Assembly (NCBI GenBank): GCA_017397925.1
Contig: JAFQHO010000084.1
Coordinates: 1-64,000 of the forward strand
Direction of reading: 5' to 3'
Length of the DNA stretch: 64,000 nucleotides
DNA from: Ruminococcus sp.
GTDB lineage: Bacteria; Bacillota; Clostridia; Oscillospirales; Ruminococcaceae
Positions 52,301-60,876 of the stretch are shown here, one piece after another (the stretch's first letter is position 1; the number at the start of each line of letters is the position of its first letter). A program made the translations under genes and the position numbers. The notes beneath the pieces are model-generated. The model did no database searches. It saw only the letters and a program-made list of their open reading frames with translations, and had not been told where the DNA came from.

Positions 52301-52699
52301 ATGAAATTTTATCAATATATATTTACTTTTCTTATGGGATATTTCCTCTATGCCTTTGTGGAGGTGGCAGGGAGAGGGTACACCCATTGGACAATGTGCC
52401 TTACAGGCGGCCTTGTCCTTACGATTATTTACATTATCAGCAGCCGTCCCGCAATGACGCTGATTCGCTGCTGTGTTATCGGTGCGGCGGCTATAACCGC
52501 AATAGAATTCGTTGTAGGGATATTTGACAATATCATAATGGGCTGGCACGTGTGGGATTATTCTAAGCTGCCCTTTAATATTATGGGACAGATTTGCCCG
52601 ATTTTCAGCCTTTTGTGGGGTATACTCTGTATACCTGCCTTTTATTTATGCCGTTTTATCAGACAAAGATTTGACAATTCTCTGAATTACAGTCATTAG
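52301..52699 (+). CDS. Small membrane protein, CmpB-type putative ABC transporter permease family
   Basis: 132 residues from ATG 52301; GTG 52292 would add three residues. Four hydrophobic segments. The stretch VWDYSKLPFNIMGQICPIFSLLWGIL is the hallmark of the family annotated as ABC_trans_CmpB (PF06541). Despite the name no transport has been shown. The start lies between malQ and a lipase gene, both on the other strand. Confidence 0.75.
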   Translation: MKFYQYIFTFLMGYFLYAFVEVAGRGYTHWTMCLTGGLVLTIIYIISSRPAMTLIRCCVIGAAAITAIEFVVGIFDNIIMGWHVWDYSKLPFNIMGQICPIFSLLWGILCIPAFYLCRFIRQRFDNSLNYSH

Positions 52700-52740
52700 C
52701 TTTCAGCTTTTGAACCATTATAAGCTAAAGGCTAAAACCC
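52697..52740. repeat. Short TTAGC/GCTAAA repeat
   Basis: ATTAGCTTTCAGCTTTTG and its partial complement AAGCTAAAGGCTAAAA form a small hairpin between two convergent stops; a degraded copy of the heptamer family. Confidence 0.5.
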
Positions 52741-54048
52741 TTGTTTTTTTAATTCCGCCACAAGATTTGCGTAGAATTCTCTTACGTCATATCCTTCGAT
52801 ATTTTCTCTGAAAAGGTCGATAGTATCGCCGTGGCTGATACCGCGTATTCCTTTTGCAGTAACCATTCTATGTTCGCCGTGAATTGCTGCATTCTCCCAT
52901 ACAAGGCCATCGCTTCTGCCGTTGAGCCTTTTTATTATGAGATAGCCCACATTAAGGGGCAAACCTGCGGAAAATACGCTTTTCATAACCGACATACAGC
53001 TTCTGTAGGAAACTTCGGGACAATCCTCCATATATGGAGCAAGCTGTTTTAATCTGACAGGGCTTAAATCTCCTACACCTGCAAGAAAATCAGGCTCTTT
53101 ATCGCCTAATTTGCGGAAAATGGAGTTGTATCTGTCTGCTATCCATTTTATCATTTTATCCGGCATTTTTTTCATAAGATAATCAACCATATCGCTGCCA
53201 AGATGAGGCGTATTTATAGTGGTAAGAGTTGCCACACAGTCGCCTAAACCCAGGGAGCTTATAGCGTAGCGGCTGTCAAGTCCGCCCTTTGAGTGGGCGA
53301 TTATATTCACCTTTTCTGCCCCTGTTTCCGCAAGAACACGCTCAATCTGCTCTTTCAGCTCCGCGGCACTTTCAGGAATTGACTTTGCTGACTGCTGATT
53401 TCCGTAAAATACCGTTGCTCCGTTGCGTATAAGCGTTGCAGGTACGCGTCCCCAGTAGTTCATATACTGCCAATCACGGAAGAATATGCCGTGTACCATA
53501 ACAATGGGATATTTTGTTTTGCATATCTCATTTTCAGCTCGCGCAGCTTCAAGCTCAGCCTTTGAAAGCTCGAATATATACTCTCGCTTGGCTGTTTTAT
53601 AGAATTTTCTGATAAGAATAAGGTTTATAATGGGCATCCACCAAAAAATCAGCAGGAGGATGTAATCCACCGCTTTTATCTGCTTTGAGCCTGCGGCTGT
53701 GCGGATAAATCCGTCCATAAATACTATGCCTATGGCAAGCAGCGGCATAACAATGGAAAAAATCTTCGGCAGAACGCCAGCATCGGATTTGACAAAATAT
53801 AGGACTATGGCAATTATTTCGGGGACTATCCCTACACCTGTCAGCCACAAAAGGGATATACCTCTTTTAAGGGAGATTAAACGGAAGCTTTTTACGGTGG
53901 TTTTCTCCCAGCGGATTAGAATAACAAGGAATATAATTGACAGTATTACAGTTCCGCCAATTTTTATTCCTGTAGGAAGTGCTGTTTCAGTCCATAAAGG
54001 GATAGTATTGTAAAAAACAAGAAGTAAAATCAATTCGATTATTTTCAT
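52732..54048 (-). CDS. Membrane-anchored lipase/alpha-beta hydrolase
   Basis: 438 residues. Five or so N-terminal helices (1-150) precede an alpha/beta hydrolase domain: the oxyanion region YPIVMVHGIFFRDW (near 182), the nucleophile IIAHSKGGLDSRYA (near 248; AHSxGG in place of GHSxGG), TINTPHLGSD, and a late His in AAIHGEHRMV or GISHGDTI. This resembles triacylglycerol lipases related to LipA. The membrane part is unusual for that family, and the substrate is unknown. Confidence 0.8.
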   Translation of the reverse strand: MKIIELILLLVFYNTIPLWTETALPTGIKIGGTVILSIIFLVILIRWEKTTVKSFRLISLKRGISLLWLTGVGIVPEIIAIVLYFVKSDAGVLPKIFSIVMPLLAIGIVFMDGFIRTAAGSKQIKAVDYILLLIFWWMPIINLILIRKFYKTAKREYIFELSKAELEAARAENEICKTKYPIVMVHGIFFRDWQYMNYWGRVPATLIRNGATVFYGNQQSAKSIPESAAELKEQIERVLAETGAEKVNIIAHSKGGLDSRYAISSLGLGDCVATLTTINTPHLGSDMVDYLMKKMPDKMIKWIADRYNSIFRKLGDKEPDFLAGVGDLSPVRLKQLAPYMEDCPEVSYRSCMSVMKSVFSAGLPLNVGYLIIKRLNGRSDGLVWENAAIHGEHRMVTAKGIRGISHGDTIDLFRENIEGYDVREFYANLVAELKKQGF

Positions 54049-54108
54049 AGTGTATATTTTTCTCCATATGCAAAAACAAGAGCGACAAAATGCCGCCCTT
54101 GTAATTGA

Positions 54109-54543
54109 TTAATAATTCTTGTTTGAGTCAGCGTTGAAGAACTGATTGCTGCTCTCTGTGTAGTAATCGTTGGGTTCAAGGGACATAAAGTCGTCATCTT
54201 CCATTTCGGGAAGTCTTGCACCGCAGCGTCCGCAGAACTGGAATCTTTCATTAACCTCTGCGTCACACTTAGGACAAATCTTGTAGCCTCTGATACCGTT
54301 AAGTTCAAATCTCATCTTCTTGATACGTCTGCGGCGAGTATCAATATCATCGCAGAGAACCTTCAGACTTGCAGGATCCTCGTTGGGATTCTTGTAGTAT
54401 CTCTTACCGAGATCTGTAAAAATCTCAACAATTCTTTCCTCCTCGTAAAGGATTTTTCTTTTGAGGTTATTAGCCTCGGACATACTCTTGGTTTTATCGG
54501 AAACACCCTTGGAGACATCGCCGATTTTATCGAGAATACCCAT
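54109..54543 (-). CDS. Zinc-ribbon protein
   Basis: 144 residues from ATG 54543 (GGAGTTGATAGGA upstream); ATG 54564 is possible. The N-terminal 90 residues are helical and charged. A zinc ribbon at about 92-115 reads CPKCDAEVNERFQFCGRCG. The C terminus is acidic and Asn/Tyr-rich. There is no membrane segment. The role is unknown. Confidence 0.75.
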   Translation of the reverse strand: MGILDKIGDVSKGVSDKTKSMSEANNLKRKILYEEERIVEIFTDLGKRYYKNPNEDPASLKVLCDDIDTRRRRIKKMRFELNGIRGYKICPKCDAEVNERFQFCGRCGARLPEMEDDDFMSLEPNDYYTESSNQFFNADSNKNY

Positions 54544-54548
54544 TCCTA

Positions 54549-54795
54549 TCAACTCCATTTTCATATTACGTATTGCAGAGAAGCTGTATCATCCCAAAAC
54601 GACAAACTTCAACCACAATCATTATACAGTACTTATATTATACAATTTTTTGTACAATTTGTCAAGACCATTTGAAAAAAATCCAAAAAATTACTTTTTT
54701 AGCTGTTAGCTTTTCACGATATTCCGTTTTGCATACTGCTAAAGACAGCTCTTACAAAATCAATTACTCATTAATTCTTAATTCATAATTCTTAA
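54549..54795. other. Gap of about 250 bp without genes
   Basis: AT-rich sequence with a short TTAGCTGTTAGCTTTT piece (54710-54725) and, touching the stop codon of the ACT gene, AATTCTTAATTCATAATT (from about 54773). The same AATTCTTAATT repeat touches the stops at 5572 and 42686. Confidence 0.5.
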
Positions 54796-55227
54796 TTATT
54801 CCGAAAGATCCTGCTCTGTAAGCTGGATAATACCGCCCTTTGTAAGTGCTTCGGAAGCAAGTTTTATATCGTCAACACGGATAACGAAGGATACGGATCT
54901 GTCAGAAGCTCCTGTAAATGCATAGAGATACTCTAAATTTACATTTTCAGCTCCGAGGATATCAAGAACTCGGCTGAGCTGTCCTGGAGAATCAGGAATT
55001 GTGATTGCTACAATTTCCGTTACAGTAACGGCGTAGGAAGCGTTTTTCAGCACTTTTTCAGCCTTGTCGGTATCATTTACAACCATACGTAGAATACCGA
55101 AATCGGAAGTATCAGCAAGGCTGAGCGCGCGGATATTGATGCCGCTGTCTTTCAACAGGGCCATAACTCCTGTCAGCTGATTAGGCTTGTTGTCAACGAA
55201 TACTGAAATCTGTTTTGCGTTTGCCAT
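54796..55227 (-). CDS. Tandem ACT-domain protein
   Basis: 143 residues made of two ACT domains: 1-66 (QISVFVDNKPNQLTGVMALL) and 70-140 (VTEIVAITIPDSPGQLSRVL). ACT domains bind amino acids. The gene lies 15 nt downstream of paaK, and this ACT protein/phenylacetate-CoA ligase pairing is common in anaerobes, suggesting sensing of an aromatic amino acid. It probably ends the iorA-to-ACT transcript. Confidence 0.88.
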   Translation of the reverse strand: MANAKQISVFVDNKPNQLTGVMALLKDSGINIRALSLADTSDFGILRMVVNDTDKAEKVLKNASYAVTVTEIVAITIPDSPGQLSRVLDILGAENVNLEYLYAFTGASDRSVSFVIRVDDIKLASEALTKGGIIQLTEQDLSE

Positions 55228-55242
55228 AGTTCTTTCCTCCTT

Positions 55243-56550
55243 TTAATCGTGAAGCTTTCTTCTGTCAATAACTCGTACAGCCTTGCCCTCGCTTCTTGTA
55301 ATGGATTTTGGACTTACAAGGTGTACCTTGGGGTTAATTCCAAGCATTGTCTTTATAGCAAGTGCCAGAGACTTTTCCTGCTCCTGCATTACCTTCATCT
55401 TATCAGAGAACTGGTCGGGATTCATCTCAACGCTGATATCAAGGGTATCTGTGTTGTTTACACGGTCAACTTCAATGAGATAGTTAGGTGAATAGCCCTG
55501 CTCGATAAGTACAGTTTCAATCTGTGAGGGGAATACGTTTACACCGCGGATAATAAGCATATCGTCGCTTCTTCCCATAGGCTTTCTCATCTTGATGAGA
55601 GTACGTCCGCAGGAACACTTTTTGCGGCTGAGTACGCACAGATCTCTTGTTCTGTAGCGGAGAAGTGGGAACGCTTCCTTTGTGATGCTTGTAAATACAA
55701 GCTCGCCTACTTCGCCGTCGGGGAGAACCTCACCTGTTTCAGGGTCGATAATTTCGGGGATAAAGTTATCCTCGTTGATGTGCATACCTGTCTGCTCACA
55801 ACATTCAAAGGATACACCGGGGCCGCTTGTTTCTGTAAGGCCGTAGATATCATAAGCCTTGATGCCCAGTGAAGCTTCAATAGACTTTCTCATTTCCTCT
55901 GTCCAGGGTTCAGCACCGAAAATACCTGCTTTAAGGCTGATATCATCGGGAGTAAGTCCCATTTCGTGGAGAGTTTCACCGATATATGCGGCATAGGAAG
56001 GAGTACAGCAGAGAATAGTTGAGCCGAGATCCCGCATAAATTCAATCTGACGGTCTGTATTTCCGCTTGACATAGGAAGTGTAAGACAGCCTACCTTGTG
56101 GGAGCCTCCGTTAAGTCCTGCACCGCCTGTGAAAAGTCCGAAGCCGTAAGCTACCTGACAAACATCGTCCTTAGTACCGCCTGCTGCAACGATAGCTCTT
56201 GCACAGCAGTCCTCCCAGAGGTCAATATCATTCTGTGTGTAAAATGCAACTACACGCTTGCCTGTAGTGCCGCTTGTGGAATGGATACGAACGCACTCGT
56301 TGAGTGGCTTCGCAAGAAGTCCATAGGGATATGCGTCGCGGAGGTCAGCCTTGGTAAGGAAAGGCAGCTTATGAAGATCTTCAACAGATTGGATATCTTC
56401 AGGCTTTACGCCCTTTTCATCCATAAGGTTGCGATAATACTCAACATTTTCATACACGTGCTTCACCTGAGCGACAAGACGCTCACTCTGAAGCTTTTTC
56501 ATGTCCTCATAGGGCATACATTCAATTTCCTGATTCCAATAATTTGCCAT
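55243..56550 (-). CDS. paaK: Phenylacetate-CoA ligase
   Basis: 435 residues of the ANL adenylate-forming family. IHSTSGTTGKRVVAFYT is the P-loop (near 90), FGAEPWTEEMR and DIYGLTETSGPGVSFEC the A5 region, and TRDLCVLS / GRSDDMLIIRGVNVFPSQIE the hinge. It activates arylacetates to CoA thioesters. With iorA and iorB it fits conversion of aromatic 2-oxoacids (indole-, phenyl- or hydroxyphenylpyruvate) through arylacetyl-CoA. Confidence 0.93.
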   Translation of the reverse strand: MANYWNQEIECMPYEDMKKLQSERLVAQVKHVYENVEYYRNLMDEKGVKPEDIQSVEDLHKLPFLTKADLRDAYPYGLLAKPLNECVRIHSTSGTTGKRVVAFYTQNDIDLWEDCCARAIVAAGGTKDDVCQVAYGFGLFTGGAGLNGGSHKVGCLTLPMSSGNTDRQIEFMRDLGSTILCCTPSYAAYIGETLHEMGLTPDDISLKAGIFGAEPWTEEMRKSIEASLGIKAYDIYGLTETSGPGVSFECCEQTGMHINEDNFIPEIIDPETGEVLPDGEVGELVFTSITKEAFPLLRYRTRDLCVLSRKKCSCGRTLIKMRKPMGRSDDMLIIRGVNVFPSQIETVLIEQGYSPNYLIEVDRVNNTDTLDISVEMNPDQFSDKMKVMQEQEKSLALAIKTMLGINPKVHLVSPKSITRSEGKAVRVIDRRKLHD

Positions 56551-56570
56551 TGGTTTTTCCTCCAGATATA

Positions 56571-57152
56571 TTACTTTTTAGCAGCATTTCTGCCAAGTTC
56601 AAATGCCTTTTTGTTCAGTTCAAGGAATTTTGGAGGTACACACTGTTCGAGAGCATTCTGCCAAAGCTCCTCAGGGAAGTCAGTTTTTGCGGAAAGCACG
56701 CCCATAAGAACAACGTTTGAAGCCTTTGCAGTACCTGCTTCCTCAGCAAGTGAAAGAGCGTCAACAGCTGTAATATCCGCACCTGCGTCAGCAAGCTTGC
56801 TTACGAGGTCAGCAGGATATTCCATAGCACCTGTAATAACGGGCATAGGGTCAATCTGCTGTGTTGAAGTGATAAGTGTGCCGCCCTTTTTCAGATATGG
56901 CAGACAGCGTGCAGCTTCAAGCAGCTCGAATGAGATAACAGCATCAGCCTCGCCCTTTTCAACAACGGGAGAGTACACCTTATCGCCGTATTTTACGTAT
57001 GTAACAACAGAACCGCCGCGCTGGCTCATTCCGTGAACTTCGCTTACTTTTACGTCATATCCCTGTGCAAGAAGCACATTTCCAAGAAGTCTTGAAGCAA
57101 GCAGAGAACCCTGTCCGCCGACTCCGACAATCATAATTGATTTAGTTTCCAT
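56571..57152 (-). CDS. iorB: Indolepyruvate oxidoreductase beta subunit
   Basis: 193 residues; the gamma-type domain of the 2-oxoacid:ferredoxin oxidoreductase family. GVGGQGSLLASRLLGNVLL near the N terminus and EVHGMSQRGGSVVTYVKYG are typical of IorB. It joins IorA to oxidise aromatic pyruvates with CoA and ferredoxin. Two small unrelated genes separate it from iorA. Confidence 0.92.
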   Translation of the reverse strand: METKSIMIVGVGGQGSLLASRLLGNVLLAQGYDVKVSEVHGMSQRGGSVVTYVKYGDKVYSPVVEKGEADAVISFELLEAARCLPYLKKGGTLITSTQQIDPMPVITGAMEYPADLVSKLADAGADITAVDALSLAEEAGTAKASNVVLMGVLSAKTDFPEELWQNALEQCVPPKFLELNKKAFELGRNAAKK

Positions 57153-57184
57153 ATTTAAATTTTCTCCTTACTATTTTAAAGGTT

Positions 57185-57400
57185 TTATTCCCCTTGATTA
57201 TCAGACAAATCCTTGTCAGGAATCATAGGCTCACCCTTGAAAAAGCGCTGTAAATACGGCTCTGTTTCGTCATAAATGAGAAACAGAACAACCAGTATGC
57301 CGAATTTCGCCCAAAAATTCATTTCAAGTCTGTCCGATATAAATACTACGATGAAAAGCTGAATAAATCTGTAAACAAGATTAATTATATTTCTATTCAT
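57185..57400 (-). CDS. Small single- or two-helix membrane protein
   Basis: 71 residues from ATG 57400; GTG 57409 is possible. Two hydrophobic stretches (IINLVYRFIQLFIVVFIS and FGILVVLFLIYDE), then a charged tail. No family recognised. It sits between iorA and iorB, 6-20 nt from its neighbours, so it is co-transcribed. Confidence 0.6.
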   Translation of the reverse strand: MNRNIINLVYRFIQLFIVVFISDRLEMNFWAKFGILVVLFLIYDETEPYLQRFFKGEPMIPDKDLSDNQGE

Positions 57401-57415
57401 AAGAATCACCGTTTT

Positions 57416-57796
57416 TTATCTGTGAATAATCTCCAGATCTCCGTCAACAAATCCTATTCCTACAGGCTTTGATGTGAGGATTGAAGCATATTTGCCCCTT
57501 TCCAGATACTCCTCAGCCCAGCCTGTGATAAGCTTCTGTGCGGCTTTCCAGTCCTTTTCGGCTTCATCTGAAAGCTCTACGCAGAATATATCTTCCTCCG
57601 ATGACCAGCATTCTTCGCAGGCCCAGTCGGGGTCATTTTCATCAAATGCCTCACAAGCTACAAGCTGAACGGCATAGACGCTGTCCTCCACAGACTCCTC
57701 ATAAAGGTTAAAGCAGAATGATACTGTTTCATCGGGCATATCGTTATTTTCCAAGATATTGTCAAGCCAGTTGACAAACTCACTGTAAATATCCAT
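57416..57796 (-). CDS. Acidic cytoplasmic protein between iorA and iorB
   Basis: 126 residues from ATG 57796 (GGAG upstream); a TTG 15 nt earlier is less likely. Strongly acidic, with six Trp and a CEECWSSEEDIFCVEL stretch holding three Cys. No known motif. Its position inside the ior operon suggests, but does not show, a role linked to the oxidoreductase. Confidence 0.6.
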   Translation of the reverse strand: MDIYSEFVNWLDNILENNDMPDETVSFCFNLYEESVEDSVYAVQLVACEAFDENDPDWACEECWSSEEDIFCVELSDEAEKDWKAAQKLITGWAEEYLERGKYASILTSKPVGIGFVDGDLEIIHR

Positions 57797-57811
57797 AATC
57801 AATATCTCCAA

Positions 57812-59542
57812 TCAGATTATTGCACCAATCTTACACTGTTCCTTGCAGATACCGCAGCCTACGCACTGTGTATGGTCTATAACAGCTTTTCCGTCCTTCA
57901 TTGAAATAGCGGGACAGCCAAGCTTCATACACATCTTACAGCCTACGCACTTGTCAGCTTCAACCTTGAACGGAGCGTTGTGCTTAACGTATTTCAGAAG
58001 TGCGCAAGGTCTGCGTGAAATGATAACAGAAGCCTCGTCAGCTGCAAGTTCTTCCTTGATTACAGCCTCAGTTTCAGCAAGCTTATAGGGGTCCACAACG
58101 CGTACACGCTTGATTCCGATAGCCTTGCAGAGTTCCTCAAGATTAACAGCAGCAGCAGGATCGCCCTTGAGATTCTTTCCTGTTGTGGGATTCTGCTGAT
58201 GTCCTGTCATACCTGTGATAGAGTTGTCAACGATAATAACAGTTGAATTTGAATTGTTGTAAGCGATATTTACAAGACCTGTCATACCGCTGTGCATAAA
58301 TGTGGAATCACCGATAACAGCAACGCTCTTATGCTCGCTTTCAGCGCCTCTTGCCTTGTTGAAGCCGTGAAGTGCGGAAATTGAAGCTCCCATACAGATT
58401 GTTGTATCCATAGCGTTAAGAGGAGCAGCTGCACCGAGGGTATAACAGCCGATATCGCCTGAAACTGTAACCCCAAGCTTTTTCAGATTGTAGAAAAGTC
58501 CGCGGTGAGGACAGCCTGCACACATAACGGGAGGACGAACAGGAATTGCATCTTCAAGAGCAGCAAAATCCTTCTTTTCGCCCAGAAGCTTTTCAGCAAT
58601 TGCGGACTGATTAATTTCACCGATACAGCCGAAAATCTCCTTGCCCTCAACATTTGTAACGCCGATATTTCGGCAGTGTGACTCAATAATTCCGTCAAGC
58701 TCCTCAACAACAACAATGCGGTCATATTTAGCCGCAAAGTCGCGGATAAGCTGAACAGGCATAGGATTAACCATACCAAGCTTTAATACAGATGCCTTTT
58801 CGCCGAGAGCCTCCTTGACATACTGATAAGCCGCACCGTTTGTAATAACGCCGAATTCAGCCTTTTCTGATATCTCAACGCGGTTGAGAGGTGATGTTTC
58901 AGCATACTCTGTAAGCTTTGCTGTACGCTCCTCAACGAATACGTGTCTGCCTCTTGCATATGCAGGCATCATAACATATTTCTGTGGATTTTTTGTATAT
59001 TCCTTTAATTCAAGCTCCTGTCTGTCGAATGTTTCGACAATGCTCTGAGAGTGAGCAACACGTGTTGACATTCTTACAATAACGGGAGTATCGAAATCCT
59101 CTGAAATTTCATAAGCAATCTTTACGAAATCGCGGCATTCTGTGGAATCTGAGGGTTCAAGCATAGGCACCTTTGACGCAATAGCGTGATGGCGGCTATC
59201 CTGCTCATTCTGTGAGGAATGCATACCTTGGTCATCAGCAACAGCGATAACAAGACCGCCGTTTACGCCTGAATAAGAAGCTGTATAAAGGGGGTCAGCA
59301 GCCACGTTAAGACCAACGTGCTTCATTCCGCAGAATGCTCTTGCGCCTGCAATAGAAGCACCAAGAGCAGCTTCCATAGCAACCTTTTCATTTGGAGCCC
59401 ACTCAGCGTAGATTTCATCATACTTTGCGACTTCCTCTGTGATTTCAGTTGAGGGAGTACCGGGGTAGCTTGATACTACCTTACAGCCTGCCTCATAAAG
59501 ACCTCTTGCGAAAGCCTCGTTTCCTAACATAAGTTTCTTCAT
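57812..59542 (-). CDS. iorA: Indolepyruvate ferredoxin oxidoreductase alpha subunit
   Basis: 576 residues. The N-terminal pyrimidine-binding part starts GNEAFARGLYEAGCKVVSSYPGTPSTEI. The TPP-binding part has GDIGCYTLG (near 367) and VAVIGDSTFMHSGMTGL. The C terminus carries two [4Fe-4S] motifs, CVGCKMCMKLGCP and CVGCGICKEQC. It oxidatively decarboxylates aryl pyruvates from aromatic amino acid transamination to arylacetyl-CoA. It is the first gene of the operon; the start follows AGGAAAAATT. Confidence 0.94.
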   Translation of the reverse strand: MKKLMLGNEAFARGLYEAGCKVVSSYPGTPSTEITEEVAKYDEIYAEWAPNEKVAMEAALGASIAGARAFCGMKHVGLNVAADPLYTASYSGVNGGLVIAVADDQGMHSSQNEQDSRHHAIASKVPMLEPSDSTECRDFVKIAYEISEDFDTPVIVRMSTRVAHSQSIVETFDRQELELKEYTKNPQKYVMMPAYARGRHVFVEERTAKLTEYAETSPLNRVEISEKAEFGVITNGAAYQYVKEALGEKASVLKLGMVNPMPVQLIRDFAAKYDRIVVVEELDGIIESHCRNIGVTNVEGKEIFGCIGEINQSAIAEKLLGEKKDFAALEDAIPVRPPVMCAGCPHRGLFYNLKKLGVTVSGDIGCYTLGAAAPLNAMDTTICMGASISALHGFNKARGAESEHKSVAVIGDSTFMHSGMTGLVNIAYNNSNSTVIIVDNSITGMTGHQQNPTTGKNLKGDPAAAVNLEELCKAIGIKRVRVVDPYKLAETEAVIKEELAADEASVIISRRPCALLKYVKHNAPFKVEADKCVGCKMCMKLGCPAISMKDGKAVIDHTQCVGCGICKEQCKIGAII

Positions 59543-59577
59543 TTTTAATTTTTCCTTTCAATTAAATCTATTAAAAT

Positions 59578-60399
59578 TCATTTTAAGCTATTTAAAATGT
59601 AATGAGCAACGCCGTCCTCATCATTTGTGCCGATTACAAAATCTGCGGCTTTTTTCAGTTCATCTTTTGCATTGCCCACGGCAATTTTAACGTCGGCAAC
59701 CCTGAACATTGACAAATCGTTGAGATTATCCCCGAATGCCACAATTTTATCAAAGCCGTATTCCTCACGGAGGAAATTCAAGCCGTTAGCCTTTGAGGCG
59801 TTTTCCGAGAAAATTTCAAGATAATACTTTCCCGTATATGTATCCTCATAGAAAACGTGGTCAAGACCTTTCACAGAAGCGGCAATTCTCTCAATGGGGA
59901 GAAGCTTTTCATAATCCCCCGTTGAAGTGAGATACACCACATTTCCGTCATTTTCGCTGTGCAAATCAGTGCATTTCCATAGTGGCTGACCTGTTTTGCT
60001 TCGAGTTCTGACATACTCCTGCATAAGCTCATTGAGATTGTCGCTGTAGCAAGTTCCGAACTTGTCGCCCTTGAACTTGAACATAAACATTCCCACATTA
60101 TTTTCCGCAAATGCGTCGATTATCCTTGCGGCGGCATCAATGGGAATATCAGATTTTCGGACATATCTGCCGCTTTTCCTGTCATATATCTCCGCACCGT
60201 TATTGACAATACAGGGGACGTTGATATTCAGCTTTTCCGTGATACTTCCTGCGGAATATTCAGTTCTTGCGGTAGCATAGGTGAAATACATACCCTTTTC
60301 AATGAGGGAATTTATGGTATTTACCGTATAATCCGACAACTCCGCCTGCGAATTCAGCAATGTGCCGTCTAAATCGGTGATATAAAGCGTTTTGCCCAA
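59578..60399 (-). CDS. Cof-type HAD superfamily phosphatase
   Basis: 273 residues from TTG 60399 (TGGAGTGAAGTAA upstream). HAD motif I TDLDGTLLNS (residues 8-17), motif II TYATARTEYS, motif III Lys and motif IV FGDNLNDLSMF (near 223). The C2B cap is typical of Cof-type sugar-phosphate or cofactor phosphatases. The substrate is unknown. It lies 35 nt upstream of iorA and may be transcribed with it. Confidence 0.9.
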   Translation of the reverse strand: MGKTLYITDLDGTLLNSQAELSDYTVNTINSLIEKGMYFTYATARTEYSAGSITEKLNINVPCIVNNGAEIYDRKSGRYVRKSDIPIDAAARIIDAFAENNVGMFMFKFKGDKFGTCYSDNLNELMQEYVRTRSKTGQPLWKCTDLHSENDGNVVYLTSTGDYEKLLPIERIAASVKGLDHVFYEDTYTGKYYLEIFSENASKANGLNFLREEYGFDKIVAFGDNLNDLSMFRVADVKIAVGNAKDELKKAADFVIGTNDEDGVAHYILNSLK

Positions 60400-60876
60400 T
60401 TACTTCACTCCAAATGATAAATATAGGGAACCTCTATACTCTATTGCTTTATAGTACAAAAGAGTACACTTACAATTATAACATAAAATCCGTAAAAAGT
60501 GAAGAATTTAATCAGCATTTATAAAATTTTGTGAACAACTACAAAATATATAAGCAGTTGATGTACAATCTGACGAAAAATCTTTTTTTGTTCTGAGATT
60601 GTATTTACAGCATACCGTGATACCTATATAACAAATATGACGAAAAACTCTAATGAGATTTCCTAATGTCAAATATTACGTTGAAAATATGTGGAAATAC
60701 AGGACTTTTTCAGCTCTGAAAAAATTTTTTGAAAAAATTTTTCTGAATACCCCGTTTTTGGAAAATTACCTCCGTAAACTATAGACATAAGGACACGGAA
60801 AGCCGATAGCAACCGCGGAGCAGCGGCGGTTCCGTTGAAATTATTATCGTTGAATATTTTTAAAGGAGTGTTTATT
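60400..60876. other. Long AT-rich intergenic region with a GC-rich leader hairpin
   Basis: No reading frame of note. Just before the last 60 bp, ACGG ... CCGT (from about 60794) encloses AACCGC/GCGGTT with a 9-nt loop, a stable hairpin about 45 nt upstream of the start codon. It may be a regulatory leader. It does not fit the riboswitch classes I know. AAAAAATTTTTT runs occur near 60720-60745. Confidence 0.4.

Noticed and set aside
60785..60845. Possible c-di-GMP riboswitch before the secreted repeat protein (GGAAAGCC and a GC-rich hairpin)
   Set aside because: The GGGCAAACC/GGACGCAAAGCC pairs and the tetraloop receptor expected for class I are absent, and class II landmarks do not fit. Kept only as an unassigned hairpin.
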